This document shows, piece by piece, positions 14,099-21,623 of a stretch of DNA of 22,574 bases. The notes under the pieces are model-generated. The model ran no database searches, had not been told where the DNA came from, and saw only the letters and a list, made by a program, of their open reading frames with translations. Both the position numbers and the translations under genes were made by a program. This stretch comes from JANXQG01 sp037147235 (GTDB lineage: Bacteria; Planctomycetota; Planctomycetia; Pirellulales; Thermoguttaceae): NCBI GenBank assembly GCA_037147235.1, contig JBAWVO010000082.1, positions 1 to 22,574 of the forward strand, written 5' to 3'. Each line of letters starts with the position of its first letter. Within the stretch, counting starts at the first letter, position 1.

Positions 14099-14223
14099 AA
14101 ATCCGAAATCCGAATGTCGAAATCCGAAACAAATTCAAATGCAGAATATCAAAAGCTCGAAACCGTTTTGGTCATTCCCATTTTCGTGTTTTGTATTTGT
14201 TTCGTATTTCGTATTTCGGATTT
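14099..14223. repeat. AT-rich imperfect inverted repeat (AATCCGAAA type)
   Basis: The left arm (14099-14134) carries repeated ATCCGAA units and ends CGAAACAAAT; the right arm (14195-14223) carries ATTTGTTTCGTATTTCG units ending GGATTT. The arms pair with small gaps. The block is clearly richer in AT than its surroundings and lies between the clpP stop and the lipoprotein gene. It may act as a terminator for the tig-clpP-clpP series. Similar AATCCGAAAT repeats are, to my recollection, scattered in several planctomycete genomes. Confidence 0.6.
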
Positions 14224-14248
14224 CGTGATTTCTTCATTCCCGTTCCAT

Positions 14249-14851
14249 TCAATCCGACGGTTTAGGCAGTTCCATGTGTTCGAGAACCTGATCGATCAAT
14301 CCATATTCCATCGATTCTTCAGCCGACATGAAGCAGTCGCGATCGGTATCTTTCTCGATCTTTTCCAGCGGATGGCCGGTGTGCTTGATGAGGATGCGGT
14401 TCAATCGTTCCTTGACCTTCGTGAACTCCTTGGCGTGGATCAAGATTTCCGCCGCCGTGCCTTCCATGCCGGCCAACGGTTGGTGGATCATGATCCGTGC
14501 ATTGGGGAGTGCCCGCCGCTTGCCGGCCGTGCCGGCACAGAGCAGAATTGCGCCCATCGACGCACATTGCCCGACGCAGTAGGTGGCCACGTCGCAGGTA
14601 ATGAACTGCATGGTGTCGTAAATCGCCAGGCCGGCACTGACGCTGCCGCCGGGCGAGTTGATATAGAGGTGGATGAGGGCCTTGGCGTCTTCCGATTGTA
14701 GGAAGAGCATTTGGGCGACGATGCTGTTGGCCACTTCGTCGTTGATCGTCGAACCAAGGAAAATAATACGGTCGCGCAGCAGGCGGCTGTAGATGTCCAT
14801 CGCCCGCTCTTCGCGGCCGCTTTTCTCCACCACATAAGGAATGAGCGGCAT
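14249..14851 (-). CDS. clpP: ATP-dependent Clp protease proteolytic subunit (downstream paralogue)
   Basis: This is a 200-residue protein, the usual length for ClpP without a long propeptide. The serine protease triad is intact: Ser98 in GQCASMGA, His123 in MIHQPL and Asp172 in DTDRD, at the standard spacing. The NSPGGSVSAGLAIYDTMQ segment is also typical. ClpP forms a double-ring chamber that degrades proteins unfolded by ClpX, ClpA or ClpC; no ATPase gene is in the window. Only 6 bases separate it from the upstream clpP stop, and its ribosome site (GAGGAG, 9 bases before ATG) lies within the last codons and stop of that gene, so the two are surely co-transcribed. The paralogues may form a mixed ClpP1P2 complex. 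Confidence 0.96.
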   Translation of the reverse strand: MPLIPYVVEKSGREERAMDIYSRLLRDRIIFLGSTINDEVANSIVAQMLFLQSEDAKALIHLYINSPGGSVSAGLAIYDTMQFITCDVATYCVGQCASMGAILLCAGTAGKRRALPNARIMIHQPLAGMEGTAAEILIHAKEFTKVKERLNRILIKHTGHPLEKIEKDTDRDCFMSAEESMEYGLIDQVLEHMELPKPSD

Positions 14852-14857
14852 AGTCGG

Positions 14858-15499
14858 TTACTCCTCTTCGTCTTCCTTGGCTACGGTCTGCTTGGTAAGA
14901 ATGTCGTCGACGATGCCGTAGGCCTTGGCCTCTTCAGCGTTCATGTAGAAGTCTCGGTCGGTATCCTTGGCAATCCGCTCCATGGGCTGGCCGCTGTGCG
15001 TGGCAAGGATTTGGTTCAGTACGTCGCGGGTTTTCAGGATTTCTTGGGCCTGGATCTCGATGTCGGAAACCTGCCCGCCAACCTGCCCATAAGGCTGGTG
15101 CATCATGATCTTGGCGTGCGGCAGGGCAAAACGCTTGCCCTTGGTGCCGCCGACGAGCAAGACCGAGCCGCCACTGGCGGCCAAGCCCACGCAATAGGTA
15201 GCCACCGGGCAGCTAAGGATCTGCATGGTGTCATAAATAGCCAGCGTGGCGCTGACACTGCCGCCGGGTGAATTGATGTAGAAGTGGATGTCCTTGCGGC
15301 GGTTCTCGCTCTGCAAGTACAGGAGTTTCATCACCAACTCATTGGCGTTGCCGTCATGGATCTCGCCCTGAAGCAGGATAATGCGGTTTTCCAGCAGCAG
15401 ATCGCCTAGCGTCAACTGCCGCTGACGCTGATAGTCGCGATAAGAAGACGACATGTGAGGGTCCACGGTCAAGGAATGAGAAAAAGAGTAATCCGTCAC
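14858..15499 (-). CDS. clpP: ATP-dependent Clp protease proteolytic subunit (upstream paralogue)
   Basis: This is up to 213 residues with a complete triad: Ser109 in GLAASGGS, His134 in MMHQPYG and Asp183 in DTDRD. The Gly-rich strand is NSPGGSVSATLAIYDTMQ. The start is uncertain: the frame opens at a GTG (15499) with no clear ribosome site, and an ATG at 15454 (MSSSYRDYQRQRQ) is an equally good start and closer to the usual mature N-terminus. The C-terminus is acidic (KEDEEE). It is the first of two adjacent clpP genes and follows trigger factor, a common bacterial order (tig-clpP). A dispersed palindromic repeat lies in the tig-clpP gap and could influence expression of the pair. Confidence 0.95.
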   Translation of the reverse strand: MTDYSFSHSLTVDPHMSSSYRDYQRQRQLTLGDLLLENRIILLQGEIHDGNANELVMKLLYLQSENRRKDIHFYINSPGGSVSATLAIYDTMQILSCPVATYCVGLAASGGSVLLVGGTKGKRFALPHAKIMMHQPYGQVGGQVSDIEIQAQEILKTRDVLNQILATHSGQPMERIAKDTDRDFYMNAEEAKAYGIVDDILTKQTVAKEDEEE

Positions 15500-15528
15500 A
15501 ATTCAGTATTCCGTTACTTTGGTATTCC

Positions 15529-15614
15529 GTCCAAAACCAACCTGGGGTGCAGGCGTCTCGCCTGCACATGCAGCCGGGACGGCCGCGCCACAAAACAAGA
15601 AGTTCACGTTGGAC
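15529..15614. repeat. Short-type palindromic repeat, copy B, between tig and clpP
   Basis: The 86-bp element starts GTCCAAAA and ends GTTGGAC; including two more bases on each side the ends form CCGTCC/GGACGG. It matches copy A (12841-12927) along its length and in the same orientation. It carries the core GCAGGCGTCTCGCCTGC, which is itself a strong hairpin. It begins a few bases after the trigger factor stop and occupies most of the 121-base gap before clpP. Confidence 0.85.
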
Positions 15615-15620
15615 GGGTAC

Positions 15621-17192
15621 TTAACCGCGTCCGGCGTTCTTCTCGTGCGTCTCGTGCATCTCTTCGGCCGACTCGCCACCGGGTTTGGCCTCGGGGATTT
15701 CGGAATGATCGCCGCCGGCGGCCGTCAACTCCAACGCCGCCACGTCGCTTTCCTCGATCTGATAAGGCACTTCGTGGAAAACGGCGTTGGCGAGAATCAG
15801 GTCGATCACCTTCCGCTCGATGATTTGGTTCCGCAGCACGTCCATGGAACCGCGCTTCTCCAACCGAGCGCGCACTCGCCGCGGCGACTCGTTCCCCTGC
15901 TTGGCGATCATGGCGATTTCCGCATCGTAATCGCTTTCGACGGCGTCGATCTGCTGGTCCTCGGCGATCCGCTCGAGGATGAAATGTTCCTTCAACGCCC
16001 GAGAAGTCGAGGCGCGGCTGTTCTGCCGCAAGACGTTTTCGTGGGCGCGAACTTCTTCTTTGCTGAAACCGCTGCGCTGCAGCTCCATCACGGCTCGCTC
16101 CAACTCGCGATGGCTCTGCCGCTGCAAAAGATCGCGTGGCAACTCCCAGTTCGCGGCCACGGTCAACGCGGCCGTGATCTGCTCGCGAGCACGCTGTCGC
16201 TGCTGATACTCCAGGCGCTGGCCAAGCGAATCCTTGATGGCGTCGCGGAGGTCGGCCTCGAGTGTGAATCCGCCCAGTTCCTGGAGCAGGTCCGCCGTCA
16301 ATTCCGGCAACTGGAGCTTCTTGACTTCGAGTACTTCAAAGACGCCCGTGACCTGCTGACCGCGAAGGGCCGCGTTGGGGGCGTCTTCACTGATCTGGGT
16401 GGTCAATTCACGGGTTTCACCGGCGCGGACACCGGCCATGGCCCTGTCGAAACCTTCAATCTTGCAGTCGCGGAAGCTGAGTACCGAACGCAGGCGAATG
16501 ACTTCTTCCGCAGCACTGGCAAGAACTTGGTCGCCGTGCTTGAAGGTGAGGTTCGTGGTGATGTAATCGTCCGGTTCCGCCGGATCGTCGATCGGCATGA
16601 GGCTGCCGCGGTTGGTCAAAAGTTGCTTCAATGCCCGTTGGATGTCGGCGTCGGTAAACTCTCGCACCGGCTTCTCGATTTGCAGACCTTTCCATTGCGG
16701 CAGGTCAAACTGGGGGCGAACCTCCAGGTCAAACTCGAAGGTCATTGGGCCTTGATCCGGCACTTCGACCGTTTCCAGATCCAAGTCCGGCTCGCCAATG
16801 GCGGAAAGCTCGTAATCGTCATGGATCTGGGCTAGGCTGTCCATCAACAGCGCGTTTTTGATGCGGCCGACAACCTCTTTGCGAAAGCGATTCTCGACCA
16901 GTTTCCGCGGTGCGTGACCGGGACGGAAACCTGGCACGTGCGCCGCCGGCATCAATTCACTAAACTCTTTGTTCAGGTAGCGATCCACGTCTTCTCGCGA
17001 CACGGTCACGGTGATGTGCCGCTCGCAGGCACTGCGGTCGGCGATCTTGACGTCCAGATTCAGTTTGGGACGTCCTTCCTTACCCTCCTCGCCCTCGTTG
17101 GCAACCGCTTGATCGGCGATAATTTCTCCCGATCCCAAGGTTTCCTGGTTTTCCAAGGCTTCATCGTCGTCGTGCTGATTTGCGTCTGCCAT
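15621..17192 (-). CDS. tig: Trigger factor, ribosome-associated chaperone
   Basis: This is a 523-residue protein. The ATG at 17192 (MADANQ) is preferred; a longer frame reaches 17246 but adds only a basic stretch, and neither start has a strong ribosome site. The N-terminal ribosome-binding domain carries the signature loop GFRPGHAPRK at 88-97. The middle (about 200-310) fits the FKBP-like prolyl isomerase domain, with ITTNLTFKHGD and FEVLEVKKLQLPEL at its end. The rest is the helical substrate-binding arm domain. It binds the ribosome exit tunnel and shields nascent chains. It is about 90 residues longer than typical because of an acidic N-terminal extension (about 1-42) and an acidic C-terminal tail. 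Two clpP genes follow on the same strand. Confidence 0.96.
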   Translation of the reverse strand: MADANQHDDDEALENQETLGSGEIIADQAVANEGEEGKEGRPKLNLDVKIADRSACERHITVTVSREDVDRYLNKEFSELMPAAHVPGFRPGHAPRKLVENRFRKEVVGRIKNALLMDSLAQIHDDYELSAIGEPDLDLETVEVPDQGPMTFEFDLEVRPQFDLPQWKGLQIEKPVREFTDADIQRALKQLLTNRGSLMPIDDPAEPDDYITTNLTFKHGDQVLASAAEEVIRLRSVLSFRDCKIEGFDRAMAGVRAGETRELTTQISEDAPNAALRGQQVTGVFEVLEVKKLQLPELTADLLQELGGFTLEADLRDAIKDSLGQRLEYQQRQRAREQITAALTVAANWELPRDLLQRQSHRELERAVMELQRSGFSKEEVRAHENVLRQNSRASTSRALKEHFILERIAEDQQIDAVESDYDAEIAMIAKQGNESPRRVRARLEKRGSMDVLRNQIIERKVIDLILANAVFHEVPYQIEESDVAALELTAAGGDHSEIPEAKPGGESAEEMHETHEKNAGRG

Positions 17193-17303
17193 GATGGTAT
17201 GCCGTTCGCTCGAACTTAAAAACTCATCTCGGAACCGATCTCGCACCGTCCCGTCTTGCGGCGCGACTAAAGTCTGCGGATCGACTCTTCATAAAAAAGA
17301 AAG

Positions 17304-17376
17304 AGCGGGTGATGGGATTCGGACCCACGACAACGACGTTGGCAACGTCGTGCTCTACCAACTGAGCTACACCCGC
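17304..17376 (-). tRNA. tRNA-Gly (anticodon GCC)
   Basis: On the minus strand the 7-bp acceptor stem GCGGGTG/CACCCGC, D arm GCTC-AGTTGGTA-GAGC, anticodon arm CGACG-TTGCCAA-CGTCG and T arm GTGGG-TCCGAAT-CCCAT all form. The loop TTGCCAA gives anticodon GCC, which reads GGC and GGT glycine codons. The discriminator base is U73, as expected for bacterial tRNA-Gly. CCA is not encoded; a T-rich run follows. The T loop reads TCCGAAT, with C at the position that is normally T55. It lies upstream of tig on the same strand. Confidence 0.93.
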
Positions 17377-17504
17377 CCGGACCAACCTCAGAATTCAAAA
17401 TTATAGGCTCTCCTGAATCATATTCAAGGGCAGTTAACCTTTTATATCCATTAAATTCTTTTCTCGGGCACTGACGACCCCCCATGCGGATGGTTATTTA
17501 GGAC

Positions 17505-17540
17505 AATTATTCGCATTCCGCACCTGGAAACCGGAAGAGG
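17505..17540. repeat. Half copy of the 11637-11770 repeat
   Basis: This stretch matches 11739-11774 with only a few differences. Both share AATTATTCGC, then TTCCGCAC, and end ACCGGAAGAG. The left half of the element is missing here. It stands in the otherwise empty space between tRNA-Gly and the FHA gene. Confidence 0.7.
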
Positions 17541-17643
17541 GTGAATATGATTGCAGGAATTTGGCTGGGGGACTATGATAAAAGGAAGTAGTGGAAATCA
17601 ATGAAGCGAGCCCCCCCTTTCCGGCGAAATGCAGGCACAAGCC

Positions 17644-18549
17644 ATGAATGCCAAACTTCTTGTCGTCATTGGCAAAACGACCAAACGCGAGGTATCACTG
17701 CAATTGCCCGCCGTGCTAGGACGGGGCAGCGGGGCCGACGTCACGGTGGCCCACCCTCTGATCAGCCGCCATCACTGTGAGATTTCCGAAAATAACGGAC
17801 TGCTGATGTTGCACGACTTGGGGTCGCTCAACGGCACGATGATCGGGGGCCGCCGCATCGAGTCGGCCCCCTTGCTGCCGGACGCCGAATTCACAATCGG
17901 GCCACTGACGTTTCATGTCCTCTACGAGTACGACGGTGACCTGGAATCGGTCCCGGACACCCGATTCGTCGAAGAGGTGGAAGAAGCTGGTGAGACCGAC
18001 CTCGGCGATCCAATGTTCGCTGGCGAAGAGGAAGTGCCCATGTTTGAGGTCGATGAAGACTTGCCTGCCGAGCCGGCCAGCGAGAGCGACTCGGGTGAGT
18101 TGGTGATGCCGGACGTCCTGCCACCGGCCGATGCGGACATTGAAGAGATTCCTCTCGCTGCGCCCGCACTCCCCACGCAAGCACCGCCGGATGACTCGAC
18201 TGGCGCGCAGTGCCCACCGCTCGCAGACGACAAACTGCCCGCGTTGCCGATGATAGACGTTCTGGGTGAGCCTCTGGACGTTGACTCCTCGTTGCAATCG
18301 GGCTGCCACAGCGCGGAATCTCCCTGGGCGGTTGAGCCTCAATCCATGGAAAAATTACGGCATGTCCAAGCGGCTCCCGCCGAGAAAGGGTTGCCTGCCC
18401 AGCACGAAACGCCCGACATAATTTCGGCCGAGAAGATCGCCAAGCCGCCAGCCAAGAAAAAACCGACGCCGGCAAATCCAACGAAAAGGCCCAACAACAG
18501 CGATAAAATGGACCCGGAATTCGGAAGCTTCCTGGAGGGGCTGGAATAA
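17644..18549 (+). CDS. FHA domain protein with acidic, proline-rich tail
   Basis: This is a 301-residue protein. I prefer the ATG at 17644 because the FHA fold begins at once (MNAKLLVVIGK); an ATG at 17629 would add five residues, and neither has a strong ribosome site. Residues 1-95 form the FHA domain, with LGRGSGADVTV, ISRHHCEIS and the GSLNGTM loop carrying the conserved Arg, Ser, His and Asn that bind phosphothreonine. Residues about 100-300 are low-complexity: acidic and proline-rich, then Lys/Pro-rich (AKPPAKKKPTPANPTKRPNN). There is no catalytic domain or membrane segment, so it is probably a cytoplasmic phospho-dependent adaptor. The closest partner kinase is not in view. A MITE-like element starts 8 bases after the stop. 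Confidence 0.88.
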   Translation: MNAKLLVVIGKTTKREVSLQLPAVLGRGSGADVTVAHPLISRHHCEISENNGLLMLHDLGSLNGTMIGGRRIESAPLLPDAEFTIGPLTFHVLYEYDGDLESVPDTRFVEEVEEAGETDLGDPMFAGEEEVPMFEVDEDLPAEPASESDSGELVMPDVLPPADADIEEIPLAAPALPTQAPPDDSTGAQCPPLADDKLPALPMIDVLGEPLDVDSSLQSGCHSAESPWAVEPQSMEKLRHVQAAPAEKGLPAQHETPDIISAEKIAKPPAKKKPTPANPTKRPNNSDKMDPEFGSFLEGLE

Positions 18550-18557
18550 AAACGCGT

Positions 18558-18668
18558 GGCTCTCCGCCAAGTTTGTGGTGCGGGCGTCTCGCCTGCCTGA
18601 TTCAACCACAACATTTTGGGCAGGCGAGACGCCCGCACCCCAATTATCCGCAAACCCGGCGGAGAGCC
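18558..18668 (-). mobile_element. MITE-like palindromic element, long type, copy 2
   Basis: This 111-bp element begins GGCTCTCCGCC and ends GGCGGAGAGCC. Its reverse complement aligns with copy 1 (10760-10867) along the whole length, including the loop TGTTGTGGTTGAATCA, so it lies in the opposite orientation. It is flanked by AAACGCGT (18550-18557) and AAACGCAT (18669-18676), an 8-bp target duplication with one mismatch. It sits between the convergent FHA and GrpB-family genes, and the right duplication shares one base with the latter's stop codon. Confidence 0.8.
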
Positions 18669-18675
18669 AAACGCA

Positions 18676-19209
18676 TCAGCCCAGAACCAGCTTGAGAAAA
18701 TCGGCCTTTTGGCGGCGGTACTCGGCCGCGTCGGTCACGCCGCTGGAAATAATGGCCCGCTTCTGCCGGACATAAGCCCGAGCAAGCTCCGAATCGGCGC
18801 GCAAACAGCTCCGAAAAAATCGCATCGAGTCAACTTCGTCCGAACCGGTGGGCAGGACGTGGACATGCAGCAAGAACGCGTCGCCGTTGTGGACCCACAC
18901 GCCTTGGAATGCAGGCGGATGCAGCGGGAACAGCGTTTCGTTACCTTGCCGGAAGCCAAGCCGGCCCAACAGCAAGTTGACCTTTTCGGTATCCTCTTCA
19001 GGGCAGGCAATCAGTAGATCGATGATCCCGCGGCCACCGCAGCCCGGCACGGCCGTGCTGCCGACATGTTCCGCCCGTGCCGAAGGCAGATGGCGCGCAA
19101 CAAGCCCTGCGACTTGGCGTGCGATTTCCGCTGCCCGAGGATCGAAGTCTCGGCAAGCGACCGGCGGCTCGTCATAAGGCCCAATGACAGGTTGAACTTC
19201 GTCGAACAC
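18676..19209 (-). CDS. GrpB family protein (nucleotidyltransferase-like)
   Basis: This is about 177 residues from the GTG at 19209 (VFDEVQPVIG). The frame stays open back to a TTG at 19317, so the start is uncertain, and no good ribosome site marks either. The core EHVGSTAVPGCGGRGIIDLLIAC is the GrpB signature, related to the nucleotidyltransferase fold. It is followed by GDAFLLHVHVLPTGSDEV and a C-terminal helix block YRRQKADFLKLVLG, all in family order. Family members are usually 160-190 residues long, which supports the shorter start. Their biochemical role is poorly defined. The Gly-Cys-Gly after the signature proline differs from the commoner Gly-Leu. It is convergent with the FHA gene and divergent from the S41 peptidase gene. 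Confidence 0.85.
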   Translation of the reverse strand: MFDEVQPVIGPYDEPPVACRDFDPRAAEIARQVAGLVARHLPSARAEHVGSTAVPGCGGRGIIDLLIACPEEDTEKVNLLLGRLGFRQGNETLFPLHPPAFQGVWVHNGDAFLLHVHVLPTGSDEVDSMRFFRSCLRADSELARAYVRQKRAIISSGVTDAAEYRRQKADFLKLVLG

Positions 19210-19413
19210 AACTAGGCTTTCGGGGGCTGGAAAAACGACTATGAACGGAAAGTACGACTGGGAAACTGCCTCTATGATGAAGCACAATGCCGAGATATGC
19301 AACGGGGGGCAGTCCAAGGATGGATTGCCTGAGCGACTTGTGGGCGACTACAATACATTCTTTGGACTTCCCGTCAATTTCAGTTACCGGCGTAGAGCGG
19401 ACCCCAATCCAAA

Positions 19414-20451
19414 ATGCCTCGACGTAATTTCCACGGTCTGCTCCTCATGGTGATCTTCTCCTTGGTATGTTACCAGAAGGTGCCGGGCAGCCGCTACAGC
19501 CGCGTGCTGGCCGATGCCATGGACCGCGTCACCCGCCGCTTCTATCTGCCGGTCGACGAACTGAATCTGTTTGAGGGGGGAATGTCGGGCATGATCAAAC
19601 GGCTCGGCGACGAGCACTCGATTTACATCAAGGCGGCTAAAAAACAGGCGTTTGAAGAAGAGCTCGGCCAACCGGATACCGTTGAGGGTGATTCCCGCAG
19701 TCCGGATGGTCAATGGGGCTTCTTGCTCCCCGGTGACCGGCAGATCGGCTATATTCGCATCTCCGGATTCGCCGAAACGGAGCAGGGCGAAAGAGACACC
19801 GCGGCCGAATTTCGCGCGGCTCTGGAACAGCTCCGTAAAGAGAAGATTCGCGGACTCGTACTCGATCTCCGCGATAATCGGGGAGGCTCGCTCAAGGCCG
19901 CCGTGGAGATCTGCGACATGCTGATTCCGAAGGGTGAAATCGTCACCACACGCGGCCGCAACGGACAGATCCTGCGCGCTTTTCATGCCTCGGGCAAGGT
20001 ATCCTTCGCCGGATTTCCGATCGCGGTACTCGTTAACCGCAAGAGTGCCAGTGCCAGCGAAATCGTGGCCGCCTGTTTACAGGACCACGACCGCGCAATC
20101 GTTGTCGGGGAGCGAAGCTACGGCAAAGGCACGGTGCAGGAAGTGGTCGACATGGGCCGCGCGTTCGGTGTGATGAAACTAACCATTGCCACCTACTGGC
20201 GGCCCAGCGGTCAGAACATCAATCGGTCCAAAGAGGATGCAAAGAACAACGTCAAGAACGCCACCTGGGGTGTTTCACCCAACGAAGGCTATGAGGTACG
20301 CGTCGAAGATGACGAGCGAGATCGCCTGCTGAGTTGGCAGCGGGATTCTGGATTAGCCGCACCCCCGGGCGGAAAGAGCACGGCCGGCGACCCAACGCCG
20401 GATCGCGTATTGCTGAAAGCCGTTGAGTATTTGGAATCGAAGGCAAAGTGA
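19414..20451 (+). CDS. S41 (C-terminal processing) peptidase lacking a PDZ domain
   Basis: This is a 345-residue protein. Residues about 8-20 form a signal or anchor segment, so it is probably periplasmic or membrane-bound. Residues 27-85 match the N-terminal helical part of CTP proteases (YSRVLADAMDRV...GDEHSIYI). The S41 core follows: IGYIRISGF, LVLDLRDNRGGSL, then Ser213 in SASASE, Asp224 and Lys238 in SYGKGTVQ, at the same spacing as the Tsp catalytic residues. The PDZ domain that normally lies between the helical part and the core is absent: EEELGQ is followed almost at once by the core. PDZ domains in this family bind substrate tails and gate activity. The ATG at 19414 has no strong ribosome site, so the start is moderately sure. 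Confidence 0.9.
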   Translation: MPRRNFHGLLLMVIFSLVCYQKVPGSRYSRVLADAMDRVTRRFYLPVDELNLFEGGMSGMIKRLGDEHSIYIKAAKKQAFEEELGQPDTVEGDSRSPDGQWGFLLPGDRQIGYIRISGFAETEQGERDTAAEFRAALEQLRKEKIRGLVLDLRDNRGGSLKAAVEICDMLIPKGEIVTTRGRNGQILRAFHASGKVSFAGFPIAVLVNRKSASASEIVAACLQDHDRAIVVGERSYGKGTVQEVVDMGRAFGVMKLTIATYWRPSGQNINRSKEDAKNNVKNATWGVSPNEGYEVRVEDDERDRLLSWQRDSGLAAPPGGKSTAGDPTPDRVLLKAVEYLESKAK

Positions 20452-20690
20452 GAGCCCACCTGCCCTACCTTCACTGAATTCACGGCACCCACTAGTTGTA
20501 TTTTGCAAGGTTTCTTCCACGGCTCTCGATCTGCTTGCCATCAATTTCACCGACCCCTCTTGGAAAAATCCGTGCGATCTGGCATAATAAGGGATTCTCG
20601 CGTGCAGAATAGACCCGGAAGGCCATAATGATTGGCCGGGCGAATCACCCTATCCCTAGTCAAGAATTTTGAGTTTCACGGAGTTTTTCC

Positions 20691-21611
20691 ATGTTTAAGA
20701 ACCTCAACCCAGGTGCTTTGGGCGTCACCGGGCATCAGAGCGAACTCATCGAGTTGGCCTTAACTTACGGTTTCAGTGGCATGGACCTAAATGTCGTTGA
20801 GTTTGCCACTCGGGCGCGGCTGAAGGGCGTGGAGTATGCCCGCCGGCTGTTCGATAGCGGCAAACTGAAGCTGGGTTCCTTTGCCCTACCCATGGACTGC
20901 GATAGCGACGACGAAACCTTTGCCAAGGATGTGGCGAAGCTGCCGGAGTATGCCCAGGCAGCGGTTGCCGCCGGTTGCACGCGTTGCATCGTTACGCTGT
21001 CGCCGGCGAGCGACAAGCGGCCGTATCACGAAAACTTCGAGTTCCACAAGCGGCGGTTACAGGAGATTAGCCAAGCACTGGAACCGGCTGGTGTTCGCTT
21101 CGGCGTCGGCTTTCAGGCAGCCGAGTATCTGCGGAAAAATCAGGAATTTCAGTTTGTACACGATCTTGACTCCCTCACGCTCTTGCTGAGCATGGTGGCC
21201 GCGCCGAACATCGGCCTGCTGCTGGACATCTGGGAAGTCGTCGTCGCCGGCGGTTCGCTGGATAGCGTCTGCAAGCTGCCGCCCAATCAGATTGTGGCCG
21301 TACATCTGGCCGATCTGCCGCCGGTCGCCGGCAACGGTGAGATCGATGAGAAATCCCGCTTATTACCCGGCACGGAAGGTGCGAGGATTGACATCACCAC
21401 GTTGTTGGTTTATCTCAAGTCGGCGGGCTACGACGGCCCAATTACCCCGCGGCCCTCGCGTGGCATTTTCCAAAGCCGCCGTCGCGATCTTGTGGTCAAG
21501 CAAGCTGGGGAGGCCATGGACAAAGTTTGGCGGGCTGCCGGATTGCCCTTCGAGCGCCGTTTCGTCCCCTCGGCGGCTTCATTGGACTACAACATGGATT
21601 ACGGGAATTAG
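20691..21611 (+). CDS. Sugar phosphate isomerase/epimerase-like TIM-barrel protein
   Basis: This is a 306-residue protein with GGAG about 7 bases before the ATG. The sequence follows the xylose-isomerase-like TIM-barrel (AP endonuclease 2 superfamily) pattern: GALGVTGHQSELIELALTYGFSGMDLNV at the start, LKLGSFALPMD, a central CIVTLSPASDKRPY...F strand, GLLLDIWEVVVAGG, then VAVHLADLP and SAGYDGPITPRPSR near the end. Members isomerise or epimerise sugars or act on inositol-type substrates with a divalent metal; the exact substrate cannot be read from sequence. There is no signal peptide, so it is cytoplasmic. It converges on the CPBP protease gene, with 12 bases between the stops. Confidence 0.85.
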   Translation: MFKNLNPGALGVTGHQSELIELALTYGFSGMDLNVVEFATRARLKGVEYARRLFDSGKLKLGSFALPMDCDSDDETFAKDVAKLPEYAQAAVAAGCTRCIVTLSPASDKRPYHENFEFHKRRLQEISQALEPAGVRFGVGFQAAEYLRKNQEFQFVHDLDSLTLLLSMVAAPNIGLLLDIWEVVVAGGSLDSVCKLPPNQIVAVHLADLPPVAGNGEIDEKSRLLPGTEGARIDITTLLVYLKSAGYDGPITPRPSRGIFQSRRRDLVVKQAGEAMDKVWRAAGLPFERRFVPSAASLDYNMDYGN

Positions 21612-21623
21612 CTCGGCCTACTT

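Noticed and set aside
15519..16835. 438-residue plus-strand frame
   Set aside because: It is the antisense shadow of trigger factor and begins in a dispersed repeat; its composition is typical of antisense GC-rich frames.
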